Source of the DNA: Anisodus tanguticus
Taxonomy: Eukaryota; Streptophyta; Magnoliopsida; Solanales; Solanaceae
NCBI GenBank assembly: GCA_034509755.1
Contig: JAVYJV010000035.1
Location: 120,869-184,868 of the forward strand
DNA: 64,000 nucleotides
Direction: 5' to 3'
The notes below the pieces were generated by a model that saw only the letters and a program-made list of their open reading frames with translations, was not told where the DNA came from and did no database searches. Made by a program: the position numbers and the translations under genes. Of the stretch, positions 27,290 through 39,474 are shown piece after piece; positions within the stretch are counted from its first letter, which is position 1; each line of letters starts with the position of its first letter.

Positions 27290-27520
27290 GTTACCAGCTG
27301 TTAACCGCGCAACAGTCCTTGTTAAAAAAAAAATTGAGCGACTTATAGTTTATGACCCGCCAATGTTGTCGCCGTTCTTAATTTCTAATTTTTTTTTAAC
27401 ATCCCCCACCTACAATTTTATAGTAAACAGGGTTACATGATAGTACTGTCTAACTACTGTCTGGCCGGTTCGGCGTAGTTTAACTTAATATTATGTTTAG
27501 CGTCTTTGACAGAGGAACAA
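27290..27520 (+). promoter_or_regulatory. GC-richer island, candidate promoter of the bZIP gene
   Basis: Within DNA that is otherwise A/T runs, this stretch has several mixed-composition blocks (AACCGCGCAAC, GACCCGCCAATG, ATCCCCCACC, CTGGCCGGTTCGGCG) and no open frame. It ends about 360 bp before the first ATG of the bZIP gene, and a likely splice acceptor (TTTTTATCAG, ending 27876) lies just before that ATG. It is therefore probably the promoter and/or a non-coding first exon. This is inferred from composition and position only. Confidence 0.4.
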
Positions 27521-27882
27521 AATTATTATCATTTATTTTTTAAAAAGAAAGCAAAAGTTAAAGTTGCTGATTTTTAAAAATTATTCAGATATTTTTAATT
27601 TTTTCTATTTTTGTTCTAACTTTTAAGAACTTTTTTTTTAACGTCTCACTATTTTAATTTTTTAATGAAAAATTTTTTCAAACTTAACTGATGCAATTTT
27701 TTTTTATTTGAAAATTTGTAAACTTTTTTAAAAAGATGTAATTAAAAGTTTGAATAATTTTCAATGTGTTCTAAAACTTATGATATATAACTTTTGAAAA
27801 TTATTTAGTTTTTTTTATTTTTAAAAAATAACTGTTTGACTAAAAAAAGATTTAAATAATTCATCATTTTTATCAGGTGAAT

Positions 27883-29998
27883 ATGGAAAAATTAGATGTT
27901 GGTGTCGGTATACGTAGCCTCAAACACCCTCGCTGGAGTCCTTCACCAGTTGACTTAAGTTTATCAAATACTTTAAATTCACCACCTCCAAACCTTACTG
28001 GTCAATTAGGTATACCTTTGAACGGATTAGGAGTCTTAAATTCTCATCAATTAAACGCATTAGGCTCATTAAACAATCAATTTAATCTTGGAAACTTATC
28101 AAGCTTAACTTTAAATTCTTTATCTTCTCTTACAAATAACCCATCTTCTACAGGTAAAATTTTAAAAAATTTTTTTTATTGTTTTAAAGTTTTAAATTAC
28201 TTTTAAAATTTTTGAAATAATCAACATGTGGTACAATTTTACTTTAATTTTTAAATTTTTTTTTATAGGTAAATGTTCATTAACAAATGGAAATAATTTA
28301 ATTTCTAATTCTAATCAAGGTCAACATCTTACATCAACATCAAGTCCAATTTTTTCTTCTCGTAAACAACGTGAATTTATACCAGATGAAAAAAAAGATC
28401 ATTCATATTGGGATAGACGTAGAAGAAATAATGAAGCTGCTAAAAGGTCTCGAGAGAAACGTCGCGTTTCTGATATATTACTTGAAACTAAAGTTATAGA
28501 ACTTACTCGTGAAAATTCTCTTTTAAAGACAGAATTATTTGCTATTAAAGATAAATTTGGTTTACCACAAAATGCTTTATTTGTTGAAAATGAAAATAAT
28601 ATGATTAGTCTATCAGAAAATAGAGGAAGACGTGATAAGATAATAAAAACATTAATAAATACAGGTAAGTCAATTTTAAAAAAAAAAAAAGTTTTGAATT
28701 TTACACTATTTTTCATAAAAGCTGGAAATGACAATGTTCTACATTTGCAACCAAAATTGACAAATAATTCTAGCGCTAATTCGATGATTAATGTTTTAAA
28801 TGGAACATCTAATTCAAATTCATTACTACATTCAGTAAGAAATGATTTATTTAGATCTCAATCTCATCTTTCTAACAATTTAAATTTTTTTCAACAGTGT
28901 ACTTCAGGACGTAGCTATGTGCCTAATTCACCTAATTCTTGTTCATCAGAATCAGTTTCACCTCATTTGAATATGAATTCAAGTTTAAATTCATTAATGA
29001 ATTCAACGAACAAAAGTTTAACAAATAATTGCGCTAAAAATGGAATATTAGCTGTTAATAAAAATATCAATAATACTGATAGAAATGACTTAAGTTCTGG
29101 CAATAACACTAAAGATAGTCTAAATGCATTATATTCTAATGAACAAAATTTATTTAATAATAGTTTAGCTGCTGCTTACCATGATCAAAGTGGAAGAAGA
29201 AATTCATCTGATCATGAAGAAGAAAATAATATTAATAATTTAAATTCTTTGATTGCTAATCAAAATGACCTAAATCATAAATTAGACCAAAATATGTCTA
29301 ATAGAAATATGATGCCTAGTTTTGATTTAATGGAAAAATGTATAACAAATAGCTATAACGATGAAGTTAAATTTGGTCATTTATCAGGTTTATCTAAAAA
29401 TTCTTTAAATGCTGTAAATGCATTCAATTCTTCAGTAGAAAAAGCAAACCGTTTATTAGAAGAAAATTTTAGTCAATCAAATAATTTACCTTTTAAATTA
29501 AGACACAAAGCTCGTAATTCTCCAAGCTCTACTGATCAAACTAGTGATACAAATAGTGAAAGTGTTGATAGCCCAACTTCACATGGTTAGTTAATTTTTT
29601 TTAATGAATTTAAATTTAAATCAAATTTTATTGAAAAAAAAATTTTTTTAATAGAACAGATTTTGAGGAAGATTGAAATGAATAAAACAAAAGAACAAAT
29701 TTGTAGTGAAGAAGAAGATGAATTTGTTGAAGTTGAATTAGAATCTGATGAAGAAAATATTAAAGCAATCACAAAAGAAAATTCACAAAAATCTTCTTAC
29801 AAGAACATATTTCCATCTGGTTCAGATTCCGATTCAGAAAAATTTCAAAATGCAATAGAATCTAAAGCATTTACAGCTCAAGCAACTTTAAATTTATTTC
29901 GTAATTTGGCATCAATACCTAATAATCCCCATACAACATTTACACCATATACGCTTAATTGTCAATTGAATAATGCACTTCAATTTGCGGATCAATAA
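27883..29998 (+). CDS. NFIL3-like: NFIL3/vrille-type bZIP transcription factor
   Basis: Four exons, 27883-28153, 28269-28664, 28722-29585 and 29655-29998, splice in frame to 624 residues. The bZIP domain spans about 134-190. Its basic region contains YWDRRRRNNEAAKRSREKRR, with the NNEAAKRSR core of the NFIL3/E4BP4, vrille, CES-2 and PAR group, and the short zipper ends DKFGLP as in NFIL3. Such factors bind TTAYGTAA-like sites as dimers and often act in circadian and developmental repression. The rest is Asn/Ser-rich; the last exon starts with an acidic EEEDEFVEVELESDEE stretch. Start chosen: ATG 27883, right after a probable acceptor at 27876, so a non-coding upstream exon is likely; coding sequence further upstream cannot be excluded. 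The 57-nt second intron has no stop and is a multiple of three. Confidence 0.85.
28665..28721 (+). other. 57-nt stop-free intron in the bZIP gene
   Basis: Strong donor GTAAGT at 28665 and acceptor AAAAG ending at 28721. Spliced, it turns GGT into GCT (Gly to Ala) and keeps the frame; retained, it adds 19 residues just C-terminal to the leucine zipper. The poly-A core and Phe-rich translation argue that it is an intron rather than exon. Confidence 0.6.
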
Positions 29999-32900
29999 GA
30001 ATTCTTTGAGTTTTTTTTTTAGCTTTTTAAAAAAGATACAGGTGAGATAAAAAAAAACTTTATCAAAATCTTAAGTTTTTTCTTTAAAAAAGCATCTTAT
30101 CATTGTGTTTCATAGGATCATCAACTGATCAACTTATTAATTATAATTGAAAAAAAAAATTATTATAGCTGCCATTAATTATATTTATTCAAGAACAAAA
30201 TTTTTTTCTAAATTGATAATTTCCAAAGTTAATCATTCAAAAAATTTTGAAATTTTTTATAAAATCATTTCAAAATAAAATTTTCTAATTGATTCGTAAA
30301 AAGTTTCTTAAACGCAAACTATAAAAAACACATTCAATATTTAATAATTTAATTAAGGATAATATTTAAAAAAAGTTTTTAAAAAATCACCATTCATTTC
30401 ATTTCTCATTTACATTTTATAATCTCAACTTGCTTTTGTATAAATAATTAGTTTTTATCGAATCAAAAATTTCAATTACATAAAAAAATTTGCTTTTTTT
30501 CTTTTGTACAGCTTATTTCATTATGTTTACAACTTTTGTTTAAATCAAAAATTAAGTAAACCGAGACTTTTTCGAATTAATTTATGAAGCAAGTTATTAA
30601 ATTTTTTAAGCTTAATTCAAAAATGATGTTTAATCAAGTAACTAAATTATAAAAATGATTTATGTTACATAAATGAAAAAAAACACAAAAAAAAAATTGT
30701 TCAACAAAAAATTTTTTTGCTTTTTTTTAATTTTAAAATTTGTTTTATTTACAAAGTCTGATTGTTTTGAAGGCCATAGGATCAATTAAAAAAATCATTA
30801 ATTAAAAAGGTTTAGAAAACTGATTAGCTTATTAAATTGTGAAGATATTTATGTAAATTAAGATGGATTATTTTTTTTATTATAAAATATGATAAATTAA
30901 AGTTTTATTTATTTTGTTCCTCATTTAAATTTGTTTCATTTTTTATTTTTTGATAAAAAAATTTTTTTTTTTTCAAACTTTATTTTTTTTTAAATTTTTT
31001 TTTTAATTTCTTTTTGATTTCTTTTTTAATTTTCTTTTTGGTTTCTTTTTTAATTTTCTTTTTGATTTGATTCTTTTTTTTTTTGTTCCTTGTTTTAAAA
31101 TTTTTTTTTTTGTAAAAATTTATCTTTGAGTTTTTCTATTGAAACTTTATTTTCTTAAATTTTTTCTGCTGAAAAATTATTTAAAAAACAGAGAATCTCT
31201 TTTTATTCATGGTTATAATCAAGGATTTTTGAATATTAACTATTAAAGTATTTAAAATTTTTATCTTTTGACAATTTTTTCTAAATTAGATAATTTTTGA
31301 ATGCAACAAGGTAATTTTTTTCTAATGGTCGGATGAGTTTTTAAAAAAAATTATAAAAGATATTTAAGGTTTTCGAAAAAAAAATTAGAACTTTAATTTC
31401 AAGTATGTTTTATGATCGTGAGATTAAATTTTAAATTGTATTTATAAAACTTAGAAATCTAATCCTTGAACAAGTAAAAGGTAATTTTGAATAAGCTTAT
31501 ATTGTTTAATAGTTTTAAAATTTTGTTTAAACATCATCAAGTTGATAAACTTTTTAATTTAAAATAAAAAATAAATTACTTTATAAAAAGTTTCCGTTTT
31601 TTTGAATGGAAATCCTTATTAAATTTTGGATAAAATGCATTTTCGTATTGAGAAAAATAAAAAAAATCTTGGTGCAACAAGTCAAAAATAAGTTTTGATC
31701 AATTTTATTTTATTAACAATAAAATTTTTTATTTAAAATTATGGAATTGTTGGATGTTTTAATAAAAAATTATTTAAATATAAATTATAGACAATGTTTA
31801 AATCATATGAAGCCACTGTCATCAATTGATAACTGTAAAAAGAAGAAATAGGCCAAGGTAAACAAACAAAACTTTTTCTTTCAATTGTAGAAAATTAAAA
31901 CAGCTGTTAATTATTTTTTACTTTTACTGATGTTTAATTTAAATTTAGCTGTTGATGAATGCCAAAAGTTATGGTTTATTGTTTTATAATAGTTTATCTG
32001 AAAAAAAAATTTTAAAAGCAGGCTTTTATTCAAATAAAAAGTTTAAAATAAATCAAATTTTACCTAGAAAAATGAGTTTCTTTTTTTTACAGAAAAACAA
32101 TTAAATACACTTGATCCTGATTTTATTTTTAATGAATTATTTCAAAATCACATTTTGTATAAATTTTACTTAATCTTAAAAAATATAAATTTGTTTTCCA
32201 AACTAAGTGATTTCAAATCTAGGTTAAATTCATTGTTATTTTATGAATAAGTTACTCAATTAATTAATCATCTGTTTTTAAAAGTTTGATGAGTTAAAAA
32301 AAACTAGAACAGATTACAAGTTTATTCAATCTAAAAATGTATAAAAATTCACTCATCAAATATAAAGAGTATTTTATTGATAAAAATTAAATGCAAACAT
32401 TTTACAAGATCATATTAAAAATTTTGTTATCAGTTCCTAGCATAAGTTAATTACTTAACCACTCCTGTATAGTTAGATAGTTACGCAAGAAAATTTTCAC
32501 TTGAGCTTAATTAGTTAAAACTAGATTATTCTCTAAATAAACACTCATTAAATATGTTCTACTTTGTTTATTTATCACTTTCTAACATTTATGCGACCTA
32601 GACACAATTCATTTTATCAATTTATATTTTTAACACCAAAAATGAAATTGACAAGTTATTTGTCTTTGTCTAATCAATAAAAAAAAGGTAGATTTAATTT
32701 AAATGGCTAAGCTTTTAAAAAAAATTTTTTTTGAGCTTAAAAATTTATTTGATAAAAAGCTTCGATTTTTGTTTAGATTCTCATGAAAATAAAAACAATG
32801 TCCTTCAAAAACAAACACAATTTGAATAATTATGTCAATAATATACTATTTCTTTTTGAATTATAATAAACTCTTTGTATTTTAAACTGAACTGTTTCTT

Positions 32901-33179
32901 TTACTAAGGTTTGTAAAAAAGTTTAAAAACTGTTAAATTAGTTAATAAATGAGTTTAACATGTAATTTACCAAAAAAACAATAAACCATAAAATTTTTCA
33001 ATAATTAGCTGCTCAAAAAAAATTTTAAATTAAATTTTTTTTGATAAACAATAATTTTAAACTGTTTTAATAAACAATTTGAATGTGTTTAACATAAAAT
33101 AAAAAATTTAAATTAATTACAAAACACAAATAAAATAATAAAAATATAAAAAATTAAGAAGAATATATTGATGAATATT
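29999..33179. other. Intergenic region between convergent genes
   Basis: AT-rich spacer between the bZIP stop and the RhoGAP-START stop. T-rich imperfect repeats of about 25 bp occupy 31002-31070. No open frame with coding character and no RNA gene were found. The two genes converge here, so their 3' UTRs lie in this stretch. Confidence 0.6.
31002..31070. repeat. T-rich tandem repeat
   Basis: About three imperfect copies of a roughly 25-bp unit (TTTTAATTTTCTTTTTGG plus TTTCTT). Low-complexity DNA. Confidence 0.6.
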
Positions 33180-35449
33180 TTAAATATTACTAGATTTGAT
33201 ACTTTTTGTTGACATATATTCAACTTGGAATGTTTGTTTTAACATGTTTAGTTGATAATCAATAATTGTAGGAAAAACATTTTGATACCAATAAAACGAA
33301 TGACCTCTTAAATCATAGGCTAAAGATTGTTGTACAATACTTTTACCCTCTGAACTTGTTGTTATTTTATAAACTGATTGGTATAAAAAACCTTCTTCTT
33401 TCAAAGTAATACCTTGTTGAGTAAATTTTTCATTTTTAGAATTTAAGGCTTTTAGTTTACTTTTTGTTTCTTTAGAATTTTTTTTGTTAGAAACATAGTT
33501 ATCAGATGGATCAAAATATGTCCAACTACGTTTTAATGTAAATGTTTTAACAGGTAAGAAAACACTACATTGTTTTTTAACTATAAAAATATCATTCTGA
33601 TCATGGAAGCTATCATCATCATCAATCTCCCATTCAATAATCGTAGGATCAATCAAATTTCTATAAAAAAAATAAGAAAAAATAAATATTTTTTTAAGTA
33701 AATTATAATAAGTTACCTTTCATAAAGTAAACGTTCTAAAATGTCCATTGGACATGCATTAATACTAACACTTGATTCATATTTTTGGGGTAATAAATTT
33801 CCTTCATTTAATAAATAAATTGATCCATTATTATTATCATAACCATTTATAGTTGTTGAATCACTATTGGTATTTAATTCAAATGGCAAAGACTTGACTG
33901 AAAAAATTTGCAAGCTAGAAAAATTTTCAATTAAGAATTCTAAACATTTTTGTACGTCTAAAAGACTTTCATTTTCATTTGCATAAATTGAATCTGCTGA
34001 TGAAGAGTTAGTTAATTTAAAATTTATATTTGGTGAAGTTGATAATAACTTTGAAGGTAAAATACTTGGATTTAAACTAGAATCCATTAAACTTGTACAA
34101 ATTTTTGAAGGAGAAGTTTGGTTTGATTTACTAGTTAAATTTAAGTTATGAGAAATTTTATTCATTTCACATAAGCTGGGAGCAAAACAAATAGCTAAAT
34201 TATGAGCATTCATTTGATTAGAATCTGAATTTATAGCAAACCATGATAGCATATTTAAAATTATAAGTAAAACATAACGTTCTGAATCGTTCATTAATGA
34301 AACTAAATCAAAACAAAATTCTTCTTTGGTATTAATTCCATTGGAAAAATCTTTAAAAGCCAGTATTACTTGTTTTGAAATTAAAGGTCTAGGCTTTATC
34401 TCGCGTAACCAAGTTTTAATTGTATCTGCTATATCATAAACAGAATAACCACTAAATAAACCATCTAAATTAGCAATAGAAATAAATTCTTCTTGCGTTT
34501 TTTGATTATTTTTAATATTTTTCTGATTTGATTTTAATAATGCTTCTTGCATCAAAGGGTTTGTACTTAGAGGTGAAAGATTATTTGAAGTTAATGATAT
34601 TGATGTACTAGACAAAGCATTGTGGTTTAAAGTAAAAAATGTATCACAGTATTTTTGTAAAGAATTAATACGAGATTTGACACCAGATTTACGAAAAACC
34701 CCTACTGAGTTAATACCATTTTTCATAATATAAAGTATCATAAATTCAATGAAAGTAGGTAACACAAGTCCACCTGTTAACTTTTCTATTTGACTTAATT
34801 CACAACCAAAGCACGAAGATAATGAATTTGTTTGTTGTGAATTAAATTTAGAATTGTTTAAAACTGACCCTGTATTAGATGATAATTCTGTAGAAGAAAT
34901 ACTACAATTACTTTGGTAAACTGGATGATTTTTTTTGAAATTCCCTTTATAATAATCAATCTTTTGAAAAAAAAAAAAATTAAATTTAAATTAGAATTTA
35001 AAATTTTAAAAACTTACGATTCTTTGGAGTTGTGTAGCTGTTAAAAAATCAAAATGGATTTTTTCTTCTAAATTTTGTTCAAAATTAATAATTTTATTAC
35101 AGCTATTTTCAATAAGTTGACCTAATTGATTTAAATTATTATTTAAAACAGGTTTTTTATTTTCTTTCAAAAAATTAGTTTCTTTTAGATGATTATAATT
35201 TTTATGATTAGCCATTTCACTTTCTAAACCTAAACTTGAACTGTCAAGTGAATTTCTTGATTGTATAATACCAGAATCAGGAGTGTTTACAGTTAAAATT
35301 GGTGATGAATCTTCTCCACTACTACTATTTTGTTCATTCAAATTACAATTATTATTTAAATTTCCACTATCATGATGATGGTGTTGGTAATAATTTTGGT
35401 TTGAGCTACGTGAATGCTGATAACAGAATGGAGGATGAAATTTTTTCAT
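33180..35449 (-). CDS. DLC1-like: DLC1/STARD13-type RhoGAP-START protein
   Basis: Three coding exons on the minus strand, 35449-35018, 34960-33717 and 33660-33180, splice in frame to 718 residues. The N-terminus is Ser/Asn/His-rich with a Ser/Thr-Pro-containing segment. The RhoGAP domain (about 200-470) contains VGVFRKSGVKSRI with the arginine finger at about Arg234, plus SNQMNAHNLAICFAPSL, the conserved late GAP helix. A START domain (about 535-715) ends with DLRGHSFYWYQ. RhoGAP followed by START is specific to the DLC family, which turns off RhoA/Cdc42 at focal adhesions. The GAP domain carries Asn/Ser-rich insertions. No N-terminal SAM domain is seen, as in short DLC isoforms. Start chosen: ATG 35449, the first after an in-frame TAA; a probable acceptor (TTTTTGCAG) at 35531 implies at least one upstream non-coding exon. 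Confidence 0.88.
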
Positions 35450-36440
35450 TATGACCAAAATATAATTAAAAATTTGAACAGTTATTTTCTGCCTATAGCA
35501 TTATTATATTTTTTACTTTTATTGTAATACCTGCAAAAAAAAATTTATTCAAAACTTAATTACGTATCATTCATAAAATTGCAAAAAGTTATTAAAATCA
35601 TTATATAATGTAATTACTAGTAAATAAACAATAAAAATAATAATTAACAAAACTTCAATTCATTTTTAAAAGTTAAAAAAAAACTTTATTCAAAGGGGAG
35701 ATTTCAAGTATCTTTTTTATTTAGAAAATCTTAAAATAAAAAATAGCTGTTCAAAATTGTCATTAAAATTTTATTTAAAAAAAATTTTTTTATAACATTT
35801 ATCGTATCAATTTTTACGAACTTTTTATATTTAGCAATTTTTTTAGTTCTAAAAATAAATTTTTTAAGTTAACTCAATTTTTTAAATTTACAGTTTTATA
35901 ATTTTTAATGAAAACTTTTTTGTAAACAAATTAAAAAAAACTCTTCAAAACAAATTATTTGCAATTTTTAATCAGAGTTTGAGAAAAATATTTTGCTCAA
36001 ATTGGCAAAATGAATAAAGATAATTTTATTAATATAAACTTCTTAAGATTTTAATTAATTTTATATTAAAATTTTTAAGCTAAAATCTTGTTCAAAATTT
36101 ATTTGAAAATTCATGTTAACTTTAAATTGATTTTAAAAATATGTTTAATCAAAAAAATGACTTACTTTTTTATTAAATCATTGTTCAAAAAATAAATAAA
36201 CGTAGAATTTATGAAGAATTTTAAAATTTAAATTTAAAAAAATGAAAAAAAAACTTATTCACTAAACTAATTTTGATTAATTCAAAAAAGTAGAAAATAA
36301 AAAACGCAAAAAAAGATAATTTGAAGAATTATTTTTTAATAATAAAGAAAATGGACATTTAAAAGCAACAATTTTTAAATTTTGAGTTGTACTTCACCCC
36401 TCTTGTAAACAATCTTTTAGCTTTAAAGTTTTGAAATTAT

Positions 36441-36451
36441 TGCGCATGCGA
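36441..36451. promoter_or_regulatory. NRF-1-like motif
   Basis: TGCGCATGCGA differs little from the palindromic NRF-1 consensus YGCGCAYGCGCR. It lies about 1 kb upstream of the RhoGAP-START coding start. The assignment rests on the motif only. Confidence 0.3.
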
Positions 36452-37352
36452 TTTTTTTTTATTTTATAAATAATTCAATTTATTTTTAAAAGTTAATTTT
36501 CATAATACAAACACACCACCTGATTTTTAAAAATAAAACTAATTAGCGCATTTTTGGAATCTTTTATTCTAAATTAATTTAATTATATAAAACTGAAGAA
36601 ATTAAAATAAATTTTTTTCTTAATAATAATAATTTATTCAATTTGAATAAACTAGCCATAAAAACAGTACTACAAAAAACGAATGAATCAGAATTATCTT
36701 TATAAAATAAACTCAAATAAAAATCTTTAAAACTTTAATTTAGTTTTTTGAAATAATCTAATTATGTTTTACTAACGGAAAATAATTATAAAAAAAAATC
36801 TTTTTTTTTCAACAGAACACAAATTGTATTGAAAACCTATTGAAATAGTTGAATCAAAATAGTTGATAATTTAGATAAATTTTTCACTTAAAAACGTTAA
36901 TATAGTTTAGTTCAAACAAGAAATTGATGAAAGAAATGAAAATTTCACTTTTTAAATAATCTAATTTTCAAAAATAAAATGATAAATCAAAAAACTTTAA
37001 GTATTTAGAAAAATAAAAATTTTGATGGCTAAAATAAGTATTGTATTTAGAGATGAGTTTAAGGTAGAAGAGAATTTAACTATTTAATTTTTTTAATTTC
37101 GTTTAAAAAAAAAACTAAACTAAATAAATGAAAATTGTCTGCTTATGCCAATGAATTTAAATTGAAAACTGTTAAAGTGCTCTTAGTTTAAACATTGATT
37201 AAGTAAAATATATGAAACTTAAATAATTTTAAATGTTGAAAAAATTATATACATTTTTTCTTAGGTAATTAATTAATATTTTAGATAACATAGAAGTACA
37301 CAATACTGATGCTTAGATCGAGCCTAAAAAAAATTAAGGTTTGAGTGTTGAG

Positions 37353-37774
37353 AACCTAGTAAAAAATTGTACAAATGAAAAAAAAAAAGTATCTAAAGTA
37401 TTAATTCTCTAAACTAATAAAAAAATTGGTAACTTCATTAGTAGCTTTACTTTCTAATTAGTTATTTGTAAAAAGAAAAAATGTTTATTTTTTAATTTTT
37501 TTTTTCTTATAATTTTTTTTTTAGATTTGATTACCTGTATTTTTTTTTTAGTTTTGTTATTTCTATTATATTTCTATTTTATTTAAATTTACCAAATTTT
37601 GTTTTACATTTTAGCGGTTTATAGCATTGTGTTAAGCTTAATTAAAACAAAAAATAAAATAAAAGTGATAAAAAGATATATGAAATTAATAAAAAATAAA
37701 AAAAAGAGCTAAGAAAAAGTTAAGAAATGAGTACACCCTGGTAAAAAATTGTTCAAATAAAAAAAAAGTAACTA
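37353..37774. repeat. Pair of imperfect 40-bp direct repeats
   Basis: Copies at 37353-37394 and 37735-37774 share the pattern ACCTAGTAAAAAATTGT, then CAAAT, an A-run and GTA.CTA, with about six differences. They sit just outside the TIR element and upstream of the rDNA 3' flank. Confidence 0.5.
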
Positions 37775-37931
37775 GTTTAAGATAATAAAAAGTAATTAAA
37801 ATAAAAAGTCAAAGATTGAAAAAAATAGTTTAAAAAAAATATTAATAAAAATTGAAAATTATCAATTGATATTTAATAAATAATTGATGGATTATGAAAA
37901 AATTAAATTTTTGACTTTTTATTTTATTAGA

Positions 37932-38563
37932 TAAACCTAGTTTATGGATAATTACTAGGGAGTAAGGAATGTTTACAGGTATCACTAAATTAAAATTTGA
38001 AGTATAATTAACGATTTATAAATTTGTGTATTATATATAGTATGAGGTTACATACAGGTAAAGGGTATTTTGGATCATTTCTGTACCAAATAAAAAAACT
38101 TGACTCACCAATGTGCATCGACTGCGAACATGAATATTTCAATCCAAGCCATATAATCTCTACCTGTGAACGCTAGTACTTCTTAAGATTCAGACTTTTA
38201 GAACTTGAAGGAAAATCAATAGAAGTTGGTTCTTATTGCGACTTTCTAAGTACCGAATCCAGAGTTGAAAACTTTAACAAATTTTGCAAGATAGTCATCA
38301 TAGAAAGGGTAACTGCTTAAAAAACATTTTAGCTCTTTATACCTGCTTATACTCATTATCTTTGTTATTTTCTGCTTACTTATTCTATTTATATTTTATT
38401 TTACGTTATATATGTTATTGTTATACCAAATTTTATTACCTTATATCAAAATTATGTAACTCATTTTAAAAACTATTATTTGTCTAACCTACCTCAAAAT
38501 TTGAGCCTTGTTATACCTGTAAAAATGTCTTAATCCCTAGTAATTATCCATAAAATAGGTTTA
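37932..38563 (+). mobile_element. TIR element enclosing a LINE polymerase tail
   Basis: Terminal inverted repeats at 37932-37982 and 38513-38563 match at 46 of 51 positions; both start TAAACCTA outermost and end ACAGGTAT innermost. Between them, 38042-38320 reads as the C-terminal end of a non-LTR retrotransposon ORF2. The pattern is LHTGKGYFGSFLYQIK, then a C-x2-C-x8-H-x4-C knuckle, with one in-frame TAG at 38174 and a final TAA at 38318. No transposase is present, so the element is non-autonomous. Target-site duplications are unclear; the flanks (TTAGA/CTTAA) suggest only a short TTA-like duplication. Confidence 0.65.
38042..38320 (+). pseudogene. LINE ORF2 C-terminal fragment
   Basis: A 92-codon reading frame with one stop (TAG 38174) resembles the end of Jockey/I/R1-type LINE polymerases. 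Those end with a TGHG-F--YL segment followed by a CxxC...H....C zinc knuckle. Here Gly-Lys replaces Gly-His in the first motif, and the knuckle is C-I-D-C ... H-I-I-S-T-C. The reverse transcriptase and endonuclease parts are absent, so this is a fragment only. Confidence 0.6.
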
Positions 38564-38720
38564 CTTAACTAAATAAAAAAAAAAAAAATAAATATTTGAT
38601 GAATAATGGAAAAACTGAAATACTTCTTTAAAAACTAATTGTAAAAGAGAAAATTGAAAAAAAAAAAAAATAAAAAAGAAACAAAGATAAAAGTTCGAAG
38701 TAAAAATGTGAAAGAAAAAA

Positions 38721-38797
38721 AGTTAATAGAACTTAGTTGTCCTATTAACTAGTTTCTTTCGTCTCAATTATTGTTTAACAAAAAATGTTAAAACAAT
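38721..38797 (-). other. Two hairpins just beyond the 28S 3' end
   Basis: In the rRNA direction, the first structure past the 28S end pairs ATTGTTTTAAC with GTTAAACAAT (38770-38797, one bulge), and the second is a perfect 9-bp stem (38721-38729 with 38742-38750) around a 12-nt loop. Hairpins directly after 28S are common 3'-ETS processing or termination sites for Pol I transcripts. The role is inferred. Confidence 0.45.
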
Positions 38798-38803
38798 AAA
38801 AGA

Positions 38804-39271
38804 AACAAACCATCTTGTCTAGAGATAAGTCTCAACTGATCGTAGTCAAGCTACTCTTCAGTGTACAGCACTCTGACAAGCATGCGAGTCGTCTGCAGGC
38901 GGCTCTATGTTAAGATTTGCATGCTAATAGTTCTGTAGTGTCTGACCAACAAGCTTTCTACTTGTTGATTAAGAAAAAACTCCAGAGTGGCAATCAATCG
39001 TGTGTACGGTTAAGTGGAACACTCGGGGAATAGCACTGAACGAATTCAATACTACTAGGTTTCGCAACCTGTTTTGCAAATCAAAAACACATCCTCCACG
39101 TGGAAGGATATCCTCGCAATGACCAGACAGGCTTCTGACTTAGAGGCTTTCAGTCATTAGCCTACAGAGTTAGCATCGCACCTTGACCGATCGATCAAGT
39201 GCTCAACCATTGCTCTGTATCCGCCGTTCCTCTCGTACTAAGCAGGAATTCTGTCGCGAAGACGCATTAAT

Positions 39272-39326
<55 letters not shown>

Positions 39327-39361
39327 GTTAGTGAGTGAACAATTCTACACTTTGCGAATTC

Positions 39362-39406
<45 letters not shown>

Positions 39407-39429
39407 GGCGTCGCTATGAACGCTTGGCC

Positions 39430-39474
<45 letters not shown>

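Larger units (their letters stand above)
35531..37931. other. AT-rich region upstream of the RhoGAP-START gene
   Basis: No gene seen. Two mixed-composition spots lie at 36395-36410 (CACCCCTCTTG) and 36441-36451 (TGCGCATGCGA, NRF-1-like), about 1 kb upstream of the RhoGAP-START ATG, and may mark its promoter. Imperfect 40-bp direct repeats occur at 37353-37394 and 37735-37774. Confidence 0.5.

Noticed and set aside
37932..38563. Reading the terminal repeats as LTRs
   Set aside because: The two copies are inverted, not direct, so they cannot be LTRs.
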